64,000 nucleotides of DNA from Lysobacteraceae bacterium (GTDB taxonomy: Bacteria > Pseudomonadota > Gammaproteobacteria > Xanthomonadales > Xanthomonadaceae). The translations under genes and the position numbers were made by a program. Shown piece by piece: positions 1 through 8,693 of the stretch. The DNA is taken from contig JAGWUF010000002.1 of assembly GCA_028868545.1 (NCBI GenBank), positions 62,001-126,000 of the forward strand, read 5' to 3'. Position 1 is the first letter of the stretch. Each line of letters opens with the position of its first letter. Below the pieces are notes generated by a model. That model was not told where the DNA came from. It was given only the letters and a program-made list of their open reading frames with translations, and ran no database searches.

Positions 1-492
1 CTTGTCCGGGTGCAGCGCGGCGTAGCACAGCGAGAATGCCCCGCCCTGGCAGATGCCCAGCAGGTTGACCGCCGGCAGGCCATGCGCATTGCACAGATAC
101 TCCATCGCGCCACCGATGAAGCGTTCGATGTAGTCCTCCAGGGTGAGGTAGCGGTCGGAGCGGTCGGGGTAGCCCCAATCGATGATGTAGATGTCCTCGC
201 CGCGCTCCAGCAGGCCCTTGACCAGCGAACGGTTCTCCTGCAGATCGACCATGTAGGGGCGATTGACCAGCGCGTAGGCGATCAGGGTCGGCACCCGCGC
301 CGTGGGCGCATGCGCACCCTTGAAGCGGTACAGCACCACCTTGCCGTCGCGCCAGACTTCCTCGCGCGGGGTGACGCCGAAGTGCACGTCGTCGATGACC
401 TGCAAGGTCTGCATGCCGGCGCTGAGCTTGCGTTGCAACTTGCTGATTTCTTCCGCCAGCGATTCGGGCGTGATGTTCAATGGGCCGTTCAT
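1..492 (-). CDS. phaC: Class III poly(3-hydroxyalkanoate) synthase subunit PhaC (partial, C-terminal part lies outside the window)
   Basis: Minus-strand reading starts MNGPLNITPESLAEEISKLQRKL... and continues open to the window edge with the lipase-box-like GICQGGAF typical of PhaC. It lies 1 nt after phaE. Confidence 0.9.
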   Translation of the reverse strand, partial: MNGPLNITPESLAEEISKLQRKLSAGMQTLQVIDDVHFGVTPREEVWRDGKVVLYRFKGAHAPTARVPTLIAYALVNRPYMVDLQENRSLVKGLLERGEDIYIIDWGYPDRSDRYLTLEDYIERFIGGAMEYLCNAHGLPAVNLLGICQGGAFSLCYAALHPDK

Positions 493-493
493 T

Positions 494-1594
494 TCAACGC
501 TTCCTTGCCGCAGGCTTGGCGGTCTTCACGGCTGTGCGGGGGACGGCTTTGCCGGCGGTTTTCCTGGCCGCGGGCTTGGCCACTTTCGCGGGTTTTGCGC
601 GCTTGGCTGGTGCGCTTTTGACCGATGCGGCCGGTGCAGGCTTGGCCGGCATTGGCCTGACGGCCGACTTTTTCGCAGGTATCGCACTGACGGATGCGGG
701 TGGAGCGGCGGCAGCCGGTGCTTCGGCAGTGCGCTGCAGACGCCGCAACTGCCGCTCCAGTTCGGCGATCTTGCGATGCGCGCTGTCCAGTTCGGTACGA
801 CCGGGCAGCCCCAGCAGGGTGGCGGTCTGTTCGCCGATGGCCTGCGCCGCGCCACGCAATTGCATTTGTGCGTTGGCCAGTTCGCCGAATGCACGCCGAT
901 ACTCGGTGGTCAGTGCAGCCTGTGCCCAGGCGTCCTCGGCCGCATCCACCCACAGGTCGAACAGGGCGCGCACGCTGCCCAGCTGGCGGCCGGGTTCTTC
1001 GCGCTCGGCCAGTTTCGATTCAAAGATCGCGAACGCCTGTTTCGAAATCTTGGCCAGCAACTGGCCGTAAGCATCCTGTGCGGCCTGCTGGCGCAGCTGT
1101 GCCTTGCCCAGTGCCTGCAGGCGCTCCTGATGTTCGCGAGTGAAGCCGAACGCCGGCACGCTGAGCGATTTCATTGCCTCGTTGCGCATGCCGGCCAGCC
1201 ACGGCGCGGTGGTTTCGCTCCACTGCATGAAATTTTCCAGCCCGGGCCCGCGCATGCCTTCCAGCAGGCCGGCAAACGGATGGCTGTCGCCGAAGGCATC
1301 GCGCCAGGCCGTGGCCACGTCGCTGGCGTTGTGGTCGCGACCTGCAAACTGCGTGGCCACCTGCTGCATCTGCGCCAGCCAATCGCGGCTTTGCCGTTTG
1401 AAGTGCTCCAGCACATGGCCCATGCCGTTCTGCCCGCCGACTTGCGGATTTGCCTGCGGCAGCCAGCCATCCAGCATCCCGCGCAGGCCGTGCATGGCAT
1501 CGCCACCTGCCGCCGGCGCTGCACCCCGCAGTGCGTCTTCCCACACGCCCCAATACTGACGCGCCAGTGCCGTGAAATCGTCGGTTGTCGCCAT
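494..1594 (-). CDS. phaE: Class III poly(R)-hydroxyalkanoic acid synthase subunit PhaE with a long Ala/Lys/Pro-rich C-terminal tail
   Basis: 366 aa ORF, PhaE-like body (MATTDDFTALARQYWGVWEDALR...), immediately upstream of phaC on the same strand. Confidence 0.88.
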   Translation of the reverse strand: MATTDDFTALARQYWGVWEDALRGAAPAAGGDAMHGLRGMLDGWLPQANPQVGGQNGMGHVLEHFKRQSRDWLAQMQQVATQFAGRDHNASDVATAWRDAFGDSHPFAGLLEGMRGPGLENFMQWSETTAPWLAGMRNEAMKSLSVPAFGFTREHQERLQALGKAQLRQQAAQDAYGQLLAKISKQAFAIFESKLAEREEPGRQLGSVRALFDLWVDAAEDAWAQAALTTEYRRAFGELANAQMQLRGAAQAIGEQTATLLGLPGRTELDSAHRKIAELERQLRRLQRTAEAPAAAAPPASVSAIPAKKSAVRPMPAKPAPAASVKSAPAKRAKPAKVAKPAARKTAGKAVPRTAVKTAKPAARKR

Positions 1595-1691
1595 AAATCC
1601 TCCGCAATTGCTCGAATGCTAGCAATGCCGATGTTGCACCGCCATCACGATGGCGTGTCAAAGGGAGCTTGCTCCACTGCGGGGATTCGCA

Positions 1692-1707
1692 GCCGAGCGA
1701 GCTCGGC
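1692..1707. repeat. Small hairpin, third of three closely spaced palindromes (1641-1654, 1664-1675, 1692-1707)
   Basis: gccatCACGatggc, ggagcTTgctcc and gccgagcGAgctcggc in the 152 nt between phaE and the oligomer hydrolase. Confidence 0.55.
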
Positions 1708-1746
1708 GCTGCAGGAGCGCATCGATCCGGGGCGTTGCCGTTTTTT

Positions 1747-3534
1747 TCAGCGCGGCATCGCCAGATTTTCCGCGGCCAACGGCTTGCCCATCCGCGGCAC
1801 CGTGGCCACCACCGCGTCGGCGGGCAACGCAGACTTGCCGTCGAGAACGGCATCGACCCGATCCAGCGCCGCGTACACATACGGCAGCAGCGGCAGATAA
1901 GCGGCGGCCATGTGCGGCAAGGCCAGGAAAGCATCGAAATGCTGGGCATTGCGCACCTGCCAGTAGCGCACGTCGCGGCCAGCCGCCTTGGCCATCGCCA
2001 CGTAGGGCGCGCTGGAGAAGGCCTGCGGTACCAGTCCGTCGTCGGTACCGTGGATCACCACCACCGGCAGGCCCTTGCGCGGCAGTGCGGCGCGTGTTTC
2101 AGCAATCCCATTGCGTACCCGCTGCGCATCCGCGCCGGCGCCTGTCCAGAGATTGCGCAGGCATTGCAGGCCGGCAATGCCCAGGTCGGCAAGCGGCTGC
2201 GGGTCGACGATGCCCACGCCCGCGCCGGGCGGAATGCCACTGCCATCGGCGACCCACGCGGCACGCTCCGCATCGGTCGCCGCGCGCGGCTGCAGATCCG
2301 CGCCCAGCGTCGCATAGCGATAGCCGCAGGGATGCGCGTCGTGCGGGTAGCGGCCGTAGGCGGAGGCATAACCCACCGCCACCGCGCGCCACAGGTCGAA
2401 GCCCACGCTGATCGCGCCGGCGCGCAGTGCGGCATCGGTCCAGCCGGCGGCGCGCAGTTTCGCCAGCGCGTCCTTCTGCAACGCGTCCGCGGTCGTGCCG
2501 GACAGCAGGCCGCGCGCGGACAGCGCCGCGCACTTCGCGTCCAGGCCCGGCATCGCCGGAATGCCCAGCTGCGGCAGCGCGCAGGGCATCAGCAGCGCGG
2601 CCTCGGTGGTGTAGTCGTACAGGCTGCGCGCGCCGTGCCCTTCGGCCAGCACGTTGGGCTCGCCGGCCACCACTGCGTCCAGCCACGGCTCGCCGTCTTC
2701 CGCCGCGCGCAGCACCGCACCGCCACCGTTGGAAATGCCGACCGCAATCACGCGGGTGTTTTCGAAGGTGAACGGCGCCTGCTGCGGCAGCTGCGCATCG
2801 AGTGTGGCCAGCGCGAACTGCGCCGCCTGCTTGACGTGGCGCCCCCAGTCGGCCTCCGGGTTGTCCTGCGAATGCGCGTGCTTGTAGGCGATGCCGGAAC
2901 CCACCGCCGGTGCCGGTTTGAACGCCAGCACGGCATCGGCCGGTGCCACCGTGCCGTCTTCGGCGATGCCCTGCCCCGCATCGAGATCGAAGTAATCGGT
3001 GCCCGCGCCCTTGTCGGTATAGGCCACTGCGCAGCCACGCGGCAGGCCCCACGCGCCGGCAACTGCAATTGCGCCGTAGATGCCGCGCGAGCCCGATGAT
3101 GCGGCCACCACCACGCAGCGCTTGTTCGCATCGAAGGCATCCGGCAGCTGCACCAGCACGCGATGCGGCTGGCTTGCACCCGACACCCGCGCGAACGCAC
3201 TGAATTCACGGCCCGGCACGTTCGCCATGCTGCCGTACAACGTGCCGTAACCGCCACCGGGCGAAAGATCGGCAATGCCGCGCCAGTTGCTCCACAACGC
3301 ACGTTTGCGCAGTTCGGCCGGGCTCGGATGCGCGACGTCGGCGAAACCCGGCGGCAGCATCGACTGCAGGCCGGCAAGGCCCTGCCCGCCGGTGAGCAGG
3401 TCATCCTGCCCGCGATGTTCGGTGACGCGCGGCTGGCTGAACATGGCGGAAGTTCCTTTCGTGGCGGGCGCGGTGGCGCAGGCGGCCAGCAAGGCGGTGG
3501 CGGCCAGCAAGGCGCAATGACGGAGTGTGCTCAT
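1747..3534 (-). CDS. 3-hydroxybutyrate oligomer hydrolase family protein, predicted lipoprotein
   Basis: 595 aa from MSTLRHCALLAATALLAACATAP. It has 3HBOH-family sequence (QDDLLTGGQGLAGLQSMLPPGFADVAHPSPAELRKRALWSNWRGIADLSPGGGYGTLYGS...). The longer ORF call to 4407 runs antisense over the SDR gene and was trimmed. Confidence 0.88.
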   Translation of the reverse strand: MSTLRHCALLAATALLAACATAPATKGTSAMFSQPRVTEHRGQDDLLTGGQGLAGLQSMLPPGFADVAHPSPAELRKRALWSNWRGIADLSPGGGYGTLYGSMANVPGREFSAFARVSGASQPHRVLVQLPDAFDANKRCVVVAASSGSRGIYGAIAVAGAWGLPRGCAVAYTDKGAGTDYFDLDAGQGIAEDGTVAPADAVLAFKPAPAVGSGIAYKHAHSQDNPEADWGRHVKQAAQFALATLDAQLPQQAPFTFENTRVIAVGISNGGGAVLRAAEDGEPWLDAVVAGEPNVLAEGHGARSLYDYTTEAALLMPCALPQLGIPAMPGLDAKCAALSARGLLSGTTADALQKDALAKLRAAGWTDAALRAGAISVGFDLWRAVAVGYASAYGRYPHDAHPCGYRYATLGADLQPRAATDAERAAWVADGSGIPPGAGVGIVDPQPLADLGIAGLQCLRNLWTGAGADAQRVRNGIAETRAALPRKGLPVVVIHGTDDGLVPQAFSSAPYVAMAKAAGRDVRYWQVRNAQHFDAFLALPHMAAAYLPLLPYVYAALDRVDAVLDGKSALPADAVVATVPRMGKPLAAENLAMPR

Positions 3535-3648
3535 GCGCCGACCATAGCGCGCGCACCGGCACGGCGCATCGTACCTTCGTCCCACCCCGCCAGCGCGCGA
3601 TCCTGCTAGCGTATGAAGCCCCCATTGTTCGCAAAGACAGGTTGCACC

Positions 3649-4458
3649 ATGAGCGACATGTTCCTGCAAGGCCGCACCGCGCTGGTGACCGGCAGCACCT
3701 CCGGCATTGGCCTTGCCATCGCCAAGGGCCTTGCCGCCGCCGGCGCGAAGGTGGCGATCAACGGCCTGGGCACGCCCGAGCAGATCGCTTCCGCGATCGC
3801 CGATGTGGATGCCGCGGGCAACGGCGGCACGACGCACTTCGGTGCCGACCTGCGCGACCCCGCCGCCATCGAGGCGATGATGGCCGAGCTTGCCGGCTGG
3901 TCGAACGGCGGCATCGACATCCTGGTCAACAACGCCGGCATCCAGCACGCGGTGCCGCTGCACGAAATGCCGGTGGCGAAGTGGAACGACATCATCGCCA
4001 TCAACCTGTCCTCGGCCTTCCACACCATGCGCACGGCGCTGCCGGCGATGGCGGGTCGTGGCTTCGGGCGCGTGGTCAATATCGCCTCGGTGCACGGTCT
4101 GGTGGCGTCGAAAGACAAGGCGCCCTACGTGGCCAGCAAGCATGGCCTCGTCGGGCTGTCCAAAGTCGCGGCGCTGGAATACGCCGCGCAGGGCAGCCGC
4201 GATTCGGGCGGCGTCACCGTCAACTGCATCTGCCCAGGCTGGGTGGAAACCCCGCTGATCGAGCCGCAGATCGAAGCGCGCATGCACGGCGGCAGCCGCG
4301 ACGACGGCGTGCGTGCACTGCTGGCGGAAAAACAACCCAGCCTGCGCATGACCCTGCCCGCCGAGATTGCCGCGCTGGCGGTGTTCCTGTGCCGGCGCGA
4401 AGCCCACAACATCACCGGTGCCGCGCTGCCGGTGGACGGTGGCTGGTCTACCCAGTAA
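3649..4458 (+). CDS. Short-chain dehydrogenase/reductase, probable D-3-hydroxybutyrate dehydrogenase
   Basis: Rossmann TGSTSGIGLAIAKGLA, NNAG, YVASKHGLVG active site and C-terminal NITGAALPVDGGWSTQ, typical of BdhA-like SDRs. Genomic context is PHB genes. Confidence 0.85.
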   Translation: MSDMFLQGRTALVTGSTSGIGLAIAKGLAAAGAKVAINGLGTPEQIASAIADVDAAGNGGTTHFGADLRDPAAIEAMMAELAGWSNGGIDILVNNAGIQHAVPLHEMPVAKWNDIIAINLSSAFHTMRTALPAMAGRGFGRVVNIASVHGLVASKDKAPYVASKHGLVGLSKVAALEYAAQGSRDSGGVTVNCICPGWVETPLIEPQIEARMHGGSRDDGVRALLAEKQPSLRMTLPAEIAALAVFLCRREAHNITGAALPVDGGWSTQ

Positions 4459-4461
4459 GCC

Positions 4462-5127
4462 ATGTCATCGCTACTCATCGCCGATGATCACCCGCTGTTC
4501 CGCGCCGCCCTACGGCAGGCTGCGCGCGATGCACTGGGCGAGGTGGAATTGTTCGAAGCCGGCACGCTGGATGCCGTGCTGGCCTTACTGGACGCGCAGC
4601 CGCAGGTGGATCTGGTGCTGCTGGATCTGCACATGCCCGGCAACCACGGGTTGGCAGGCCTGGCGGCGATCCGCGCGCAGTTCCCGGGCGTGGCGGTGAT
4701 CGTGGTGTCGGCCAATGACGATCCGCGCGTGGTGCGGCGCGCGCTGGATCACGGTGCCGCCGGCTACCTGCCAAAGAGCGCAGGCCTGGACGATCTGCGC
4801 GATGCCATCCGCCGCGTGCTGGCCTGCGAAACCTGGCTGCCGCCGGCCCTGCGCGCCAGCGTGGCGCGGGCACAGAGCGCGCCGCAGGATGCGGATCTGG
4901 CGGCGCGCCTGGCAAGTCTGTCGCCCCAGCAGTTCCGGGTGTTGGCACTGGTCGCCGAAGGCCTGCTCAACAAGCAGATCGCCGACCGCCTGGACGTGCA
5001 GGAACGCACCGTGAAAGCACATCTGACTGCCATCTTCGAACGTCTTGGCGTGCGCAACCGCACCCAGGCCAGCGTGGTGCTGCGCGAGCTGGAATTGCGC
5101 GACCCGGCGCGCCAGGTCCAGCATTGA
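4462..5127 (+). CDS. NarL/LuxR-family DNA-binding response regulator (CrbR/ErdR-like)
   Basis: Receiver LLIADDHPLFRAALRQ...VLLDLHMPG, and LuxR HTH LSPQQFRVLALVAEGLLNKQIADRLDVQERTVKAHLTAIFERLGVRNRTQ. It starts 3 nt after the SDR stop. Confidence 0.92.
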   Translation: MSSLLIADDHPLFRAALRQAARDALGEVELFEAGTLDAVLALLDAQPQVDLVLLDLHMPGNHGLAGLAAIRAQFPGVAVIVVSANDDPRVVRRALDHGAAGYLPKSAGLDDLRDAIRRVLACETWLPPALRASVARAQSAPQDADLAARLASLSPQQFRVLALVAEGLLNKQIADRLDVQERTVKAHLTAIFERLGVRNRTQASVVLRELELRDPARQVQH

Positions 5128-5249
5128 GTCAATTCCGGATTGGCGAATTTTTCGCCACGATCATCGGCAGCCGCATCGGGAAACGGGCTCGGCACGTTAT
5201 CCACATGCTTGTTCCTGTCTTCATCCACAGGCGTTGTGGACAACCCGCC

Positions 5250-8200
5250 TCAACCGGCGCTGCGTGCCGCCAGCAAGCGATCCATGACCGATTTCAATGC
5301 CAGCGGGCGCAACGGCTTCATCAACAGCGGCAACCCCGCTTCCTGTGCCGCGGCACGCACGACGCCGGTCTGATCCGCGCTGAGAATCAGGCAGGGCGCC
5401 GCCTCGAACTGCGCACCCAAACGGGCATGCAGCGCCACGCCGTCATCGCCATCGTCGAGATGGAAATCGAACACCCACAGATCGAATGACGCCTGCAGCA
5501 GTGCGTGTCGGGCACCATCGGAATCCTGCGCGGTTTCGACGTGGCAACCCCACTCCCGCAGCACTGCCGCCACGGCATCGCGCGCCAATGGCTCGTTGTC
5601 CACCACCAGCACGCGACGACCGGTGATCGCGCGGGGTTCCGGACGGCGCATCTGCGCGGCCTGCGTGTGCGGAACCGCGATCGAGAAACAGCTGCCAAGC
5701 CCGGGCGTGCTGCGCAGCTGCACTTGCGTCCCCAGCAGGTCGGCGATGCGTTTGCTGATCGACAATCCCAGCCCGAGGCCCTGCCCCGGCGCCCCATCAC
5801 CGCGACGGAATTCCTCGAAAATGGCGGCCTGCTGATCCTGTGCGATGCCGCTGCCGGTGTCATGCACTTCGATGTGCAGTTGTCCGGCCCGATGCCGCAC
5901 GCCCAGCAGGACGCTGCCTTTCGCGGTGTAGCGCAAGGCATTGGCAAGGAAGTTCTGCAGCACGCGCCGCAGCAATTGCGGATCAGTGTGCACCCACGCG
6001 CGGGTGGGGACGAACCGCAGCTGCAGGTCGCGTTCGCGGACAAGCACCCGAAACTGATCCACCAGCGGCTCCAGCACGTCCTCCAGCGGGAAAGCCCGGG
6101 TTTCCGGTACCAGACCGCCGGCCTCCAACCGCGACATGTCGAGCAAGGTGCCCAGCAGGTCGGTGGTGGAATCCAGCGCACCGCCCACCTGTCGCGCCAG
6201 TTCGCGCTGTTCGCCGTCCCCGCGCTGCTGCAAGGTGCCCACCAGCAGATGCGCGGCGTGCAGCGGCTGCATCAAGTCATGGCCGATCGCGGCCAGAAAG
6301 CGGCTCTTGGCATCGTTGGCATGTTCGGCCTCGCGTTTTGCCGCCTCCAGCAATGCAGTGCGCTCGACCACGCGTTGTTCCAGCGTTTCGTTGCTGCGCT
6401 TGAGCTGGTTCTCGGCCAGGCGGAAGGCGGTGACGTCGGTGAAGGTGGCCACGAAGCCGCCACCCGGCATCGGGTTGCCTCGAATCTCGATGATGCTGCC
6501 ATCGGGGAAAATGCGTTCCGACAGATGCGATGTGCCGGCCCGCATGTGCTCCAGCCGGCGTTGCAGGGCGTCGTGCTCGCGGGCGATGCCGGCCACCTCG
6601 CGCAGCGCCCACGCCGAGGCATCGGCAATCGGCATGCCCACCCGCAACATGCCCGCGGGGAACCCGAAGATTTCGGCATAGCGCTTGTTCCACGCCACCA
6701 ACTGCAACTGCGCATCCACCACGCTGATGCCCTGGCTCATGTTCTCCAGCGCCGCCTCCAGCACGCGCTGGTTGAAGCGCAGATCCTCGCTGGCTTCCCC
6801 CACGATGTTGGCCACGGTGTCCAGATCGACACCCGAGGCATCCCGGCGTGCCGCATCCAGCAACAAGCGCGCCGACGCGCTGCCCAGCACGGCCGCCAGC
6901 TCGTGCTCCAGCCGTGCTTCCAGTTGCGCAGGCACCGGCCCCGCAAGCGGCGCGCCCTGCAACAGCTCATCCACGCGGACAGCGGGCAGGAAGCGACGCC
7001 CGGCCATCCGCAAGGTATGGGTATCGCATGTGCGCGCCTGCGCATGCGCAGGCGAGCCGCGCAGGCTGGCGGCAATCAGGGTGGCCGCAGTGCCCACGAA
7101 CAGGCTGACGCCCACCGCACGGCCCAGCCGGCTCCACCCGGTCAGGCCGAACATGCCTTCGGGGGCCAGCCAACTCTGCCCGAACGGCCCTGCATGCAGC
7201 CAATCCGGCTGCAAACCCAGCGCCGACGCCAGCAAGGGCACCAGCATCACCCAGCACCAGGCGGCAAACCCGGCCAGCACGCCCGCCGTTGCCGCATTGC
7301 CGGGTGTCTGCGGCCGCCAGATGGCAAAGGCCAAGGCCGGCATCAAGGTGGCCAGTGCGGAAAACGACACCGCACCGACATCCGCCAGCACCGCACTGCC
7401 GCTGACCAACCGGCCATAAGCCCAGCCCAGCAGCATGAGCGCGATGATGCCCACGCGCCGGAGCAGCAGCAATTCGCCACTGTGATCGCCGGCCTGGCTG
7501 CGTGCCCAGGCCCCGCGCAACAAGCCGGGGGCAAACCAGTGGTTGCCGATCATCAGGCTCAGGGTGAGGGTGCTGACGATCACCATGCCGGTGGCCGCGC
7601 TCAATCCCCCCAGGAACACCAGCAGGGCCATGCCGGCATTGTTCTGCGACAACGGCAATGCCAGCGCGTACATGTCGGTGGGCACCTTGTCTGCCAGCAA
7701 CACGGCACCGGCACGGGCCAGGGGCAAGGTGGGCAGCGCGATCAGCAACAGATACAGCGGGAATTGCCAACGCGCCGTGCGCAAATCGCGCTCGTCCCGG
7801 CACTCCACCACGCCGACGTGGAACTGGTGCGGCATCAAGAACATCGCCAATGCACCCAGCAGCACCAGCGGCATGAAGCCGCCCGCGGACGAGGCCGGCG
7901 GCGGTGCCGGCAGGTGCGGCAAATCCCCCATCACTCGCCACACGAACATGCCCAGCACCAGCATCGCACCGAGCTTGAACAGGGATTCGAACGCCAGCGC
8001 CAGCACCAGCCCGCGGTTGTGTTCGGCGGCACTGACCCGCCGCGTGCCGAACAACATCGCGAACAACGCCATCGCCAGCGCCACGTACAAGGCCCCGTCG
8101 CGCCAGACCGGCGGCGGACCATCACTGGCGGCACGTATGCCGGTGGTGAGGGTGGCAAAACTCATGGTGATCGCCTGCAATTGCAGCGCGATGTAGGGAA

Positions 8201-8597
8201 TCAGGCCCAGTACCAGCACCAGCGTCACCGTGGCGGCAAGCCAGGCATCCTTGCCCAGGCGGGTGGCGATGAAGTCGGCCAGCGATGTGGCATTGGTCTG
8301 GTGTGCCAGCCGCACCAGGCGCAGCAGGAACCAGATCGCCAGCGCATAACACAGGATTGCGCCGATGAAGGTGGGCGGCAGCGGCCAGCCGTAGCGCGCC
8401 GCCTGGGTGACGGTGCCGTAGAACGTCCACGAGGTGCAGTGCACCGCCAGCGACAGCGCATACACATGCCGCCAGTGTTTCGAAAATGCCGCCGGGTGGC
8501 GCTCGGCATACAAGCCGGTACCGAACAGCAGGCCCAGCCACAGCAGCGCGGCCACGACCACGGCCACCACGCTCAGCATGGGGCCGCCGTCAGGCAT
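5250..8597 (-). CDS. Hybrid sensor histidine kinase with N-terminal sodium:solute symporter-like (SLC5) domain, PAS, HisKA/HATPase and C-terminal receiver (CrbS/NahK-like)
   Basis: 1115 aa: many N-terminal TM segments, H-box SRFLAAIGHDLMQPLHAAHLL, G-box GLGLGLSISKRI, and a terminal receiver RRVLVVDNEPLARDAV...VFDFHLDDGDDG. Confidence 0.92.
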   Translation of the reverse strand: MPDGGPMLSVVAVVVAALLWLGLLFGTGLYAERHPAAFSKHWRHVYALSLAVHCTSWTFYGTVTQAARYGWPLPPTFIGAILCYALAIWFLLRLVRLAHQTNATSLADFIATRLGKDAWLAATVTLVLVLGLIPYIALQLQAITMSFATLTTGIRAASDGPPPVWRDGALYVALAMALFAMLFGTRRVSAAEHNRGLVLALAFESLFKLGAMLVLGMFVWRVMGDLPHLPAPPPASSAGGFMPLVLLGALAMFLMPHQFHVGVVECRDERDLRTARWQFPLYLLLIALPTLPLARAGAVLLADKVPTDMYALALPLSQNNAGMALLVFLGGLSAATGMVIVSTLTLSLMIGNHWFAPGLLRGAWARSQAGDHSGELLLLRRVGIIALMLLGWAYGRLVSGSAVLADVGAVSFSALATLMPALAFAIWRPQTPGNAATAGVLAGFAAWCWVMLVPLLASALGLQPDWLHAGPFGQSWLAPEGMFGLTGWSRLGRAVGVSLFVGTAATLIAASLRGSPAHAQARTCDTHTLRMAGRRFLPAVRVDELLQGAPLAGPVPAQLEARLEHELAAVLGSASARLLLDAARRDASGVDLDTVANIVGEASEDLRFNQRVLEAALENMSQGISVVDAQLQLVAWNKRYAEIFGFPAGMLRVGMPIADASAWALREVAGIAREHDALQRRLEHMRAGTSHLSERIFPDGSIIEIRGNPMPGGGFVATFTDVTAFRLAENQLKRSNETLEQRVVERTALLEAAKREAEHANDAKSRFLAAIGHDLMQPLHAAHLLVGTLQQRGDGEQRELARQVGGALDSTTDLLGTLLDMSRLEAGGLVPETRAFPLEDVLEPLVDQFRVLVRERDLQLRFVPTRAWVHTDPQLLRRVLQNFLANALRYTAKGSVLLGVRHRAGQLHIEVHDTGSGIAQDQQAAIFEEFRRGDGAPGQGLGLGLSISKRIADLLGTQVQLRSTPGLGSCFSIAVPHTQAAQMRRPEPRAITGRRVLVVDNEPLARDAVAAVLREWGCHVETAQDSDGARHALLQASFDLWVFDFHLDDGDDGVALHARLGAQFEAAPCLILSADQTGVVRAAAQEAGLPLLMKPLRPLALKSVMDRLLAARSAG

Positions 8598-8693
8598 GGG
8601 AACGGGTTTGCATCATGTCCGCGCATTCCGGCGAGGATAACGCGACGGCGAGCCGAAGCCCGCCGTCGCGAGGGTGCCGCAGGTTGCCACAGC

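Noticed and set aside
1747-4407. Full 886-aa version of the oligomer-hydrolase ORF
   Set aside because: The first ~290 residues are antisense to the SDR gene. A signal peptide/lipobox at 3534 marks the real start.
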